Position numbers and translations under genes: made by a program. Shown here in pieces: positions 37,491 through 44,691 of a stretch of 64,000 nucleotides of DNA. Numbering within the stretch: the stretch's first letter is position 1; every line of letters starts with the position of its first letter. The notes beneath the pieces were generated by a model that was not told where the DNA came from, made no database searches, and saw nothing but the letters and a program-made list of their open reading frames with translations. Source of the stretch: Archaeoglobaceae archaeon (GTDB lineage Archaea; Halobacteriota; Archaeoglobi; Archaeoglobales; Archaeoglobaceae); contig JAVYOO010000002.1 in the NCBI GenBank assembly GCA_038734275.1, positions 282,911 through 346,910 on the forward strand, in the 5' to 3' direction.

Positions 37491-38633
37491 TTAGAAGTCA
37501 ATTCTCTTTCCTTCAAAGGCGTATTCGTATATCTTTTTCGTTTGCTCGTAATCCGGAATTCTTGGACTCATTCCAAGACTTGAATCGTTTAAAGTGTTCA
37601 TTACAAGATTTTCAAGATTCTCCTCGAATTCTTTTTTACTAATAACCTGCGAAATCTTGGTAGGCAATTCTACACTCTTCATTAGAGCAATTATCTTATC
37701 TATTAACTCTTCTGCACCTTTAAGCCCCATTTTCTTCGCCAAAGTATCCATTCTTGCCTTTGCATCACTTTTTAGATAGAACTGCATAATGTATGGAAGG
37801 AATAACCCAACACACATTCCGTGATGGTGTTTGAATACAGCTCCAAATGTATGCCCGAAAGAGTGAGCAAGTCCCACCTGTGAATTTCCGAATCCCAAAC
37901 CCGCCATTGTTGCAGCTAAATGCATCTTCGCTCTTGCTTCCAAATCACCGTTGTACGATTTCTCAAGATTCCCCATTATTATCTCAACAGCTTTTTCGCA
38001 GAGAGCATCGCTGAAATCATTTCTCCAAATCGATACTATTCCCTCAATTGCATGCGTAAGAGCGTCGAGTCCTGTTCCCGCTATCAGTTTTTTAGGCATG
38101 TTTGCAACAAAGCGATAATCGAGGAGAGTGACATCCGGAACGACTTCTTTATTTGCTGGAGTCAGCTTTCTGTGCTCAGCTTTGTCTGTAAGAACCGAAG
38201 TCCAAGTTACATCAGCACCAGTTCCACTTGTCGTGGGAATTGCTATCAGCTTTGCCTTCTTTTTATATCCAAGCTCAAAAAGATCTGTAAAAGGTGTTAC
38301 AGCAAGTGGATCTATGTCCAATTCCATTAGAATCCTCGCAGCTTTTGCCACATCAATTACACTTCCTCCGCCAAGCGCTATTATCAGCTCCGGCTGCAAT
38401 TCTCTCGCGATTTTTGTGCATTTCAGTGCAGTATCGATGCTTGGTTCTGGCTCAACTTCGCTGAATACCTCTATTTTTTCAGCTTTGAGAGAGTTTTTAA
38501 CCATATCCAGAAATCCAAGCTTTACCATTGACTCATCTGTAACTATTAGAACCCTGATTGCCTTTTCGCTTTCAAGGAAAGTCAGGGCATCATCTCCGTA
38601 AACTATCAACCTTGGAGAGACGAAAGTCCACAT
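37491..38633 (-). CDS. Iron-containing (group III) alcohol dehydrogenase
   Basis: A 380-aa metal-dependent NAD(P) dehydrogenase. The NAD loop is in IIALGGGSVIDVAKAARIL, the TTSGTGADVTWTSVLTD segment is conserved, and metal-binding residues lie in GTGLDALTHAIEG and GLAHSFGHTFGAVFKHHHGMCVGLFLP. It converts an alcohol to an aldehyde. Substrate specificity cannot be read from sequence. It lies between the SCP2-domain gene and aor on the same strand, suggesting the chain alcohol to aldehyde to acid. Confidence 0.92.
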   Translation of the reverse strand: MWTFVSPRLIVYGDDALTFLESEKAIRVLIVTDESMVKLGFLDMVKNSLKAEKIEVFSEVEPEPSIDTALKCTKIARELQPELIIALGGGSVIDVAKAARILMELDIDPLAVTPFTDLFELGYKKKAKLIAIPTTSGTGADVTWTSVLTDKAEHRKLTPANKEVVPDVTLLDYRFVANMPKKLIAGTGLDALTHAIEGIVSIWRNDFSDALCEKAVEIIMGNLEKSYNGDLEARAKMHLAATMAGLGFGNSQVGLAHSFGHTFGAVFKHHHGMCVGLFLPYIMQFYLKSDAKARMDTLAKKMGLKGAEELIDKIIALMKSVELPTKISQVISKKEFEENLENLVMNTLNDSSLGMSPRIPDYEQTKKIYEYAFEGKRIDF

Positions 38634-38650
38634 ACCACTCCCAAAAAATT

Positions 38651-39271
38651 TTATCCTAAATCTATTGGTAGTGACGACATCAGCTGGCTAAATCTGTTCA
38701 CAGTGGCGGTGTTTCTCATCATGTAGCCCAAGTCACCCTTTAGCTTCAGTTTCCCTCTCATTATCTGGGTGGTTGGATCAACTTTGCCCAAAACTATCTC
38801 CTTGAAGGCAGAATACGGCCCAGATAGCACGAATCTCGGATTCTTAACATCTCCCGGTGCGACCGCTTCAGCCTTTCGCATTTCACCGTGCCAGAAGTCA
38901 AGCCAGGTATAAATTGCAGCACCCTTTATTTCCTCGAGTTTCAGCTCAGCAACCTTTTTTGCGAGCTCCTCGAGGTTAATCTTTGAGATATCTATGTCCT
39001 GATCCAATTCAAAACCGAGTTTTTTGACCATATTTTCTGTTGGCGTTCCTTTGTAAGCCACCCTTTTTTCTTTCGGAATCGAAACAAGCATCGAAATAAG
39101 ACCACCAAGCACTTTTGGCTTCTGGAAGTCCTTTAAAGCTTCCTGATCTACTTCAATTATGCACAGATAGTCGCCCTCCCAGTTTGCCGCAACCTTTTTA
39201 TATGTTTCGTCGCTGTTGACCTTCTTCTTTAGTTCATCCAACCACTCCTTAGAAGGGAACACAACTGCCAT
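38651..39271 (-). CDS. SCP2 sterol-transfer-domain protein
   Basis: A 206-aa protein whose C-terminal part (FVLSGPYSAFKEIVLGKVDPTTQIMRGKLKLKGDLGYMMRN) has the SCP2/lipid-carrier signature, preceded by a longer helical N-terminal region (PSKEWLDELKKKVNSDETYKKVAANWEGDY). It presumably binds a lipid or acyl-CoA. ATG 39271 is about 26 bp from a TATA-like AAATTAAAATACC, so it starts the unit with ADH and AOR. An AGTG-N5-CACT repeat (39279-39291) overlaps the likely transcription start region. Confidence 0.85.
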   Translation of the reverse strand: MAVVFPSKEWLDELKKKVNSDETYKKVAANWEGDYLCIIEVDQEALKDFQKPKVLGGLISMLVSIPKEKRVAYKGTPTENMVKKLGFELDQDIDISKINLEELAKKVAELKLEEIKGAAIYTWLDFWHGEMRKAEAVAPGDVKNPRFVLSGPYSAFKEIVLGKVDPTTQIMRGKLKLKGDLGYMMRNTATVNRFSQLMSSLPIDLG

Positions 39272-39360
39272 GTTTGTTAGTGGACATCACTGGTATTTTA
39301 ATTTATCGATATTGAATAAATGAAAATAGCAAAATTAATTGTTAATTTTTTATTTCTCTT

Positions 39361-40548
39361 TTATTCTTTTCGCTCCCGCCTAAAGGCATCTATACCCGTT
39401 ATGGCCCTTCCAAGGATAAGCGTGTGTATGTCGTCGGTGCCCTCATAAGTGTATACACTTTCAATGTTTGCCATGTGCCTTATTGGTGAATAATCCAAGC
39501 TTATGCCATTTGCTCCAAGGATCTCTCTTGCTGTTCTCGCACAAAATCTCGCAACTCGGACATTATTTTTCTTTGCAAGAGATATCTGTTCTGGAGTTGC
39601 CTTTCCAGCATTCATAAGCTGGGATAACCTCAAGCTTAGAAGTTGGCCCTTTGTTATTTCGATCAGCATTTCCACAAGTTTCTCCTGAACAAGCTGAAAA
39701 GAAGCAATTGGAACTCCAAACTGCTTTCTATTTTTTGCATAATTTAGTGCAGTTTCATAGCAATCAATTGCAGCCCCGAGCGCTCCCCAAGAGATCCCGA
39801 ACCTTGCCTGATCCAAACAGCTGAGCGGAGCCTTTAAACCAACAGCATTCGGGAGTCTATTCTCCTCAGGAACTCTACAATCAGATAAATATAGCTCCCC
39901 TACGTCTCCAGCTCTCATTGAACCTTTCTTTCTGATCAAAGATTGTTTAAAGCCCTTTGTTCCTCTCTCGACGATAAATCCCTTTATCTTTCGATCCTCG
40001 ACATCTCTCGCCCAAACTACTGCAAGATCCGCAATTTCTGCCTCGCTAATCCAAGTTTTTGTTCCATTCAGAATCCATTCATCGCCTTCTTTTCTTGCAG
40101 TTGTTTCCATGCTCCCGGGATCGCTTCCAACATTTGGTTCCGTTAGCCCAAAGCATCCAATCAGTTCCCCTTTAGCAAGCTTTGGTAGGTATTCCTTTTT
40201 CTGCTCCTCGCTTCCGTATTTCCAGATCGGAAACATCACCAAACCAGAAGTAACGGCTACAAAGCTTCTAAGCGCACTATCTATTCTCTCAACCTCTTCA
40301 CAAACAATTCCAAAAGTAGTATAGTTCATCCCAGGACAGCCGTATTCTTCGGGAATGAATGTGCCAAGCATCCCAAGCTCTCCAAACTTTTTAGCTATTT
40401 CTCTGAAATTGAGTGGATTTTCCTCGTGCCAAGCATCAACTACGATTGGCCTGATCTCTTTTTCAAGAAATTCCCGAATAGAACTCTTTACAAGCCGGTC
40501 TTCGTCGCTAATTAGCTCTTCTACGTCGTAAAAATCCGAAATTCGCAT
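39361..40548 (-). CDS. Acyl-CoA dehydrogenase, glutaryl-CoA-dehydrogenase-like
   Basis: A 395-aa FAD enzyme. Visible sites are GCFGLTEPNVGSDPGSMETTA, WILNGTKTWISEAEIADLAVVWA, RKQFGVPIASFQLVQ and the C-terminal catalytic-base region YTYEGTDDIHTLILGRAITG, where the glutamate in Y-E-G-T is the base of glutaryl-CoA dehydrogenase. It would oxidise glutaryl-CoA (possibly with decarboxylation to crotonyl-CoA) or a related acyl-CoA, passing electrons to ETF (encoded at 42.4 kb). ATG 40548 is 25 bp from a TATA-like GAGTTATATTAAAT; divergent from the thiolase. Confidence 0.9.
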   Translation of the reverse strand: MRISDFYDVEELISDEDRLVKSSIREFLEKEIRPIVVDAWHEENPLNFREIAKKFGELGMLGTFIPEEYGCPGMNYTTFGIVCEEVERIDSALRSFVAVTSGLVMFPIWKYGSEEQKKEYLPKLAKGELIGCFGLTEPNVGSDPGSMETTARKEGDEWILNGTKTWISEAEIADLAVVWARDVEDRKIKGFIVERGTKGFKQSLIRKKGSMRAGDVGELYLSDCRVPEENRLPNAVGLKAPLSCLDQARFGISWGALGAAIDCYETALNYAKNRKQFGVPIASFQLVQEKLVEMLIEITKGQLLSLRLSQLMNAGKATPEQISLAKKNNVRVARFCARTAREILGANGISLDYSPIRHMANIESVYTYEGTDDIHTLILGRAITGIDAFRRERKE

Positions 40549-40564
40549 AAAGATGAGTTGAATT

Positions 40565-40618
40565 CATTTAATATAACTCTTTCGAGATGCCCGACAAAAA
40601 AACAAAATAATATAAAGT
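40565..40618. promoter_or_regulatory. Divergent promoters of acyl-CoA dehydrogenase and thiolase
   Basis: An 89-bp gap holds two TATA-like boxes. One (minus strand, about 40565-40580, GAGTTATATTAAATG) is 25 bp from the dehydrogenase ATG; the other (plus, 40603-40618, AAAATAATATAAAGTC) is about 27 bp from the thiolase ATG. Both messages would be leaderless, tying the two halves of the catabolic cluster to one regulatory gap. Confidence 0.55.
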
Positions 40619-40637
40619 CCTAATCCAACATGGCCAT

Positions 40638-41816
40638 ATGTCGGAAGCTGCAATAATTGGTGTAGGACATTCAGTTTTTGGAACAAGAAGAGACGTGAAC
40701 ATTCCAGAACTCTGCTGGGAGTCAATGAAAAAAGCTTTAGAGTCGGCAAATCTCGAACCCAAAGACATAGAATTCTTTGTCGTCGGAAATCTTGGAATAT
40801 GGAGTAGCGAGCTTGCCGTTCCATCTATTATGGCAGAATACGCTGATCTTGCTCCAAAAGGCTCAATGAGAGTAGAGGCGGCATGCGCAACTGGAAGCGC
40901 GGCAATAAGAGTTGGATACACTGCGATAAAATCTGGGCTTGCCGATATCGTTCTTGTTCTTGGAGTTGAAAAAATGCAGGAGTCGCCAAATCCAAATGTT
41001 ATAGAACTCATTGGTAGATTTGGTAGCTATTTCTGGGAATTCGAAAACTTTGGACTGACATTTCCCGGCTACTATGCATTGCATGCTAGTGCCTATATGA
41101 TGAAATACGGAGCAACCGAGGAAGATCTTGCAAAGGTTGCGATAAAAGCCCATTACTATGGTGCCAAGAACCCGTTCGCCCAATTCAGAAAGGAGATCGA
41201 TGTCGCTACAGTAATGAAAGGTCCATATGTTGCCTGGCCTTTAAAGCTATTTGATTGTTCCCCAATAACAGATGGTTCTGCCTGCATTATTCTTGCAAGC
41301 GATAAAAAAGTCAAAGAAATGGGAGTTGAGGAAAAAGTCTGGATATTAGCGCAGGGTGTCGGCACTGGAACAGCGAATCTGAGCAAAAGAGAGGATTTTA
41401 CAAGCTTAGCTTCAGCTCGCTATGCTGCTGAGCAAGCATATAAGCTTGCTAAAATTGAAGATCCCGCAAAAGAGCTCGATGGAGCAAATGTCCATGATTG
41501 TTTCACAATTGCAGAGATAATGGCCTATGAAGATCTTGGCTTTTGCAAGCGTGGAGAGGGATACAAATTAGCAAGAGAAGGACAGACTTACATCGGCGGG
41601 AAGATTCCTGTGAACGTTGACGGCGGTCTTAAGGCAAAGGGGCATCCAATTGGAGCAACTGGCGTTAGCATGGCGGTTGAAGCTTACAAGCAGTTGCTCA
41701 GAAAAGCGGACAAGGGAAGACAGGCAGACATAAAGAACGGAAGATGGCTTGCACATAACATCGGCGGAACCGGACATTATGCCTATGTTACAATCTATGG
41801 GCTTGAAAGGAGGTGA
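40638..41816 (+). CDS. Thiolase family acyl-CoA acetyltransferase
   Basis: A 392-aa thiolase of the archaeal/SCP-x-like type. The nucleophile cysteine is in VEAACATGSAAIRVG; the catalytic histidine is in GGLKAKGHPIGATGVS. The usual second cysteine near the C-terminus is replaced by NIGGTGHYAYVTIYG, as in archaeal thiolases that work with a DUF35 partner. It cleaves 3-ketoacyl-CoA or condenses acetyl-CoA. The next gene, 5 bp after its stop, encodes that DUF35 protein. No HMG-CoA synthase is adjacent, which favours a degradative role (inference). Confidence 0.92.
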   Translation: MSEAAIIGVGHSVFGTRRDVNIPELCWESMKKALESANLEPKDIEFFVVGNLGIWSSELAVPSIMAEYADLAPKGSMRVEAACATGSAAIRVGYTAIKSGLADIVLVLGVEKMQESPNPNVIELIGRFGSYFWEFENFGLTFPGYYALHASAYMMKYGATEEDLAKVAIKAHYYGAKNPFAQFRKEIDVATVMKGPYVAWPLKLFDCSPITDGSACIILASDKKVKEMGVEEKVWILAQGVGTGTANLSKREDFTSLASARYAAEQAYKLAKIEDPAKELDGANVHDCFTIAEIMAYEDLGFCKRGEGYKLAREGQTYIGGKIPVNVDGGLKAKGHPIGATGVSMAVEAYKQLLRKADKGRQADIKNGRWLAHNIGGTGHYAYVTIYGLERR

Positions 41817-41821
41817 TAATA

Positions 41822-42298
41822 ATGGAGATTAAGGAAGCTATTGAGAAAATGGGCTTTCCGATAATTCCTGACGAGAAAAGCGGTGCTTGGCAGTGGTTCG
41901 ATGTTCGAGAGCTCAAGCTTAGATATATCCTCTCAGTAGAGGGCATAAAGAAGTTCTATGAGGGGCTTAAAGAAGGAAAGCTTTTGGCTACGAAGTGTAA
42001 ATGCGGTAGAATATTCTTCCCACCCCAAAAGGACTGTCCAAGCTGTAAAAAATCAGAAATGGAATGGATTGAGCTTAAAAAGGAAGGTGTGCTTGAAACG
42101 CTGACTGTGATTCATGTGAGACCAACGAGCTTTTCCCACTACGATCCATACGCTGTTGGGATTGCAAAGCTCGACGATGGAGTGCGAATTCTCGCTTGGT
42201 ATCGTGGGGAGCCAAAGCTCAAGCCGGGACAGAGGGTTAAAGTCGAGATTGTGAAAAGGAAAGAAGGCTATCTGACCTACGAGCTTGTGCCCATTTAA
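41822..42298 (+). CDS. DUF35 zinc-ribbon/OB-fold partner of thiolase
   Basis: A 158-aa acyl-CoA-shuttling protein. The rubredoxin-like zinc site (CKCGRIFFPPQKDCPSC) is followed by an OB fold (ETLTVIHVRPTSFSHYDPYAVGIAKLDDGVRILAWY). In archaea such proteins bridge thiolase and partner enzymes. ATG 41822 is chosen because GGAGGTGATAATA precedes it; the frame extends three codons further upstream. The N-terminal ~60 residues are longer than the minimal family. Confidence 0.92.
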   Translation: MEIKEAIEKMGFPIIPDEKSGAWQWFDVRELKLRYILSVEGIKKFYEGLKEGKLLATKCKCGRIFFPPQKDCPSCKKSEMEWIELKKEGVLETLTVIHVRPTSFSHYDPYAVGIAKLDDGVRILAWYRGEPKLKPGQRVKVEIVKRKEGYLTYELVPI

Positions 42299-42356
42299 CC
42301 AAGTTAATAATTGGAATTCAAATTTTTTAAAATAGAAAATTTTTTATTCAACCTTT

Positions 42357-42374
42357 CCACCTTCGGATTGGTGG
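42357..42374 (+). promoter_or_regulatory. Possible hairpin covering the etfB ribosome-binding site
   Basis: CCACC (42357-42361) can pair with GGTGG (42370-42374), enclosing the loop TTCGGATT. GGTGG is the ribosome site four bases before the etfB ATG (42379). Five G-C-rich pairs could mask the site; at hyperthermophilic temperature stability would be marginal. Seen as complementarity only. Confidence 0.3.
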
Positions 42375-42378
42375 TAAA

Positions 42379-43122
42379 ATGAAAATTATCGTGCTTGCAA
42401 AACATGCCCCGGATCCGCAAAGCGAAGTCGGAGTTGCTGGGGACGGCAAAAGCCTTTCGCTTGGCACTGCGGTTTTCGACATAAACGACTGGGATCGCTA
42501 TGCGGTCGAAGAGGCTATCAGAATAAAGGAAAAAATGGGTGGAGAAGTCGTAGTTGTTGGCGTTGGAAAGAGTGAGGACACGCTGAGAAAATGCCTTGCA
42601 ATGGGTGCGGACAGAGCGATAAAGATCCCATTCGATGCGGGTCTCGATGCTTACCAGACCGCTGAAGTGATCTGCGAAGCGATAAAGAATGAGAAGTTCG
42701 ACATGATCTTCGCTGGGCTCATGAGCCAGGACTACAACAACTCTCAGGTTGGCGTAATATTAGCAGCGATGCTAAACCTGCCATTTGCCACAGCAGTTAC
42801 TTCGCTTGAGATTGGCAACGGAGTGGTTAAAGTAAAGAGAGAAATCGAAGGCGGTTATCAGGAAGCGGTTCAATTGCCAATGCCATGTCTGCTTACGATT
42901 CAGAGCGGTATAAACGAGCCAAGGTATGTTTCTGTCATGGGAATTAAGAAGGCAAAAACAAAGGAGCTCAAAGAAGTAAGCATAACTCCAAAGATGTCCA
43001 CAGTAGAAGTTGCAAAGATGTATCTGCCACCCGTTAAGAAGGCAGAGCTCATTACTGGTGATCCATCGCAGATAGCAACCAAGATAATTGCAATATTGAA
43101 AGATAGGGGGTTGATAGGATGA
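42379..43122 (+). CDS. etfB: Electron transfer flavoprotein, beta subunit
   Basis: A 247-aa subunit that with EtfA holds FAD and AMP and accepts electrons from acyl-CoA dehydrogenases. It starts MKIIVLAKHAPDPQSEVGVA; INDWDRYAVEEAIRIKEKMG, VGKSEDTLRKCLAMGADRAIKI and the EtfB signature segment REIEGGYQEAVQLPMPCLLTIQSGINEPRY are present. It follows a GGTGG site and TATA-like AAATTTTTTATTC. Overlaps etfA by 4 bp. Confidence 0.95.
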   Translation: MKIIVLAKHAPDPQSEVGVAGDGKSLSLGTAVFDINDWDRYAVEEAIRIKEKMGGEVVVVGVGKSEDTLRKCLAMGADRAIKIPFDAGLDAYQTAEVICEAIKNEKFDMIFAGLMSQDYNNSQVGVILAAMLNLPFATAVTSLEIGNGVVKVKREIEGGYQEAVQLPMPCLLTIQSGINEPRYVSVMGIKKAKTKELKEVSITPKMSTVEVAKMYLPPVKKAELITGDPSQIATKIIAILKDRGLIG

Positions 43123-44057
43123 AGGTTTTCGCAGTTGCTGAACACAGATTTGGAGAACTGAATCCACTGAGCATCGAACTTCTCAACTTGGCTAACAAGC
43201 TTGGCGAGAGCAATGCGGTAGTAATAGGCAAAGATGTTGGCAAATTTGCCGATGAGCTTGCAAAATATGCGGACAAGGTCTGGAAGATCGAAGATGCAAG
43301 CCTTGAGAACTACAATCCCGAGCTATACATTGACGTTCTGCTCCAGCTGTTCCAGAAGGAGAAGCCAGATGTCGTGCTCATAGGAAATACTGCCCAGGGA
43401 GCTGAATATGCTCCATACCTTGCGGTGAAGCTTAACGCTCCAATCGTTACAGACGTTGTGGGTGTAAATACCGCCAATGGTCTCGTTGCTTCCCGTTTCG
43501 TTATGCAGGGAAAGATCATGGTGGATCTCAAGATAAAATCTATGCCGTGTGTCCTAACTGTTAGACAGGGTGCATTCAAGGAAGGTGTCCAGAAGAACGG
43601 AAAGATCGTTGATGCGGGAATAAAGCCATCTGTAGCGGCAAAGAGAAAGTTCATTGAATACGTGCAGCCAGAAGCTGGAGAAGTTGATATCACAAAGGCA
43701 AATATCATCGTAGCAGTTGGAAGAGGTATCGAAGATGCTGCAAACATCTCCTTAGCAGAGGAACTTGCAAAAGCACTTGGAGGAGTTGTCGCTGGAAGCA
43801 GACCAGTTATAGACAACGGATGGTTACCAAAAGACAGGCAGGTAGGTATTTCAGGCAAAGTTGTGAAGCCAAAGCTCTACTTAGCTCTGGGCATAAGCGG
43901 TGCGTTCCAGCACGTCATGGGTATGAAAGATAGCGAACTCATAATCGCAATCAACAAGGACCCCGAGGCGCCAATCTTTGGTGTTGCCCATTACGGAGTT
44001 GTTGCAAACCTCTTCGACATCGTTCCAGAACTACTGGATAAACTTAAGGGCAAGTAA
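43119..44057 (+). CDS. etfA: Electron transfer flavoprotein, alpha subunit
   Basis: A 312-aa EtfA. The N-terminal alpha/beta domain starts MKVFAVAEHRFGELNPLSIE, and the C-terminal FAD domain shows AGSRPVIDNGWLPKDRQVG, then GKVVKPKLYLALGISGAFQHVMGM and INKDPEAPIFGVAHYGVVAN, the diagnostic EtfA FAD-binding string. No extra ferredoxin motif is seen, so it is the simple form and not the Fe-S-bearing EtfA. It is coupled to etfB. Likely partner: the acyl-CoA dehydrogenase at 39.4 kb; the membrane acceptor is not in the window. Confidence 0.95.
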   Translation: MKVFAVAEHRFGELNPLSIELLNLANKLGESNAVVIGKDVGKFADELAKYADKVWKIEDASLENYNPELYIDVLLQLFQKEKPDVVLIGNTAQGAEYAPYLAVKLNAPIVTDVVGVNTANGLVASRFVMQGKIMVDLKIKSMPCVLTVRQGAFKEGVQKNGKIVDAGIKPSVAAKRKFIEYVQPEAGEVDITKANIIVAVGRGIEDAANISLAEELAKALGGVVAGSRPVIDNGWLPKDRQVGISGKVVKPKLYLALGISGAFQHVMGMKDSELIIAINKDPEAPIFGVAHYGVVANLFDIVPELLDKLKGK

Positions 44058-44098
44058 ACTTTACTAAAATTTATTAACAAATTACTTTTACTTTTTTT

Positions 44099-44596
44099 AT
44101 GTGGCGAAAGATTGCGGAAAAGTTTGAGAAGTATCCATCCCAAATTGCAGTGGTTAGGGAATTTTTAAGACTTGGAATTGCTGTGAGAAATGGAAAGGCG
44201 TATTGTAATAACATAGAGCTAATCCCAGCAAAAATAGCGGAAGCGATTGGTGTTGATAGAAAAGTAGTTGTTTCGGCAATTCAAAACATAGAGAACGATC
44301 CTGAACTGAGAGAAGTTTTCTCCAACCTCAAACCAGTAGCAAACATAACCGAGATAGCACGCTACCTTGGATTTGGCGTCCTTGAAGTGTATGCGGAAAG
44401 TAGCAAAGTTGGAATAGTCGCGGGAGTTGCAGGTGCACTTGCACGAGAAGGAATATCAATAAGATATATCCTTGCAGAAGACCCTGAACTGAGCGTAGAG
44501 TCGAAGATGACTGTAGTTACCAATACAAAAATACCCGGTAAAGTGGTTGAAGAAATTCTCAAGGTTGATGGTGTTAAAAAAGTGATAATAAGCTGA
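44099..44596 (+). CDS. ACT-domain regulator (COG2150-like)
   Basis: A 165-aa protein with a helix-turn-helix-like N-terminal half (CNNIELIPAKIAEAIGVDRKVVVSAIQNI) and a C-terminal ACT-like domain (VGIVAGVAGALAREGISIRYILAEDPELSVESKMTVVTNTK). It matches archaeal predicted regulators of amino-acid metabolism. ATG 44099 is about 26 bp from a TATA-like AAATTTATTAAC, so leaderless. Target genes are unknown; it sits between etfA and the ADP-forming synthetase, both co-directional. Confidence 0.85.
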   Translation: MWRKIAEKFEKYPSQIAVVREFLRLGIAVRNGKAYCNNIELIPAKIAEAIGVDRKVVVSAIQNIENDPELREVFSNLKPVANITEIARYLGFGVLEVYAESSKVGIVAGVAGALAREGISIRYILAEDPELSVESKMTVVTNTKIPGKVVEEILKVDGVKKVIIS

Positions 44597-44691
44597 TTTT
44601 GGACTGAAACGGCATTATACATTATGATAATTGTATTACATTATAGTTTAATATTGTAAAGCTTATATTTTTGTTTCAACTCTTTACCAGC

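Noticed and set aside
38128-38601. 157-aa open frame antisense to the iron alcohol dehydrogenase
   Set aside because: Low-complexity Ser/Leu-rich translation, typical of an antisense shadow.
39279-39291. AGTG-N5-CACT repeat at the SCP2 gene start as a firm operator
   Set aside because: Arms are only 4 bp; too short to call alone, so it is only mentioned in the gene entry.
42301-42316. CCAA-N8-TTGG repeat after the DUF35 gene as an operator or terminator
   Set aside because: Four-base arms with no T-run; not distinguishable from chance.
44600-44660. ACATTAT direct repeats before the ADP-forming synthetase
   Set aside because: Very AT-rich DNA with imperfect copies; cannot be told from chance without comparison to relatives.
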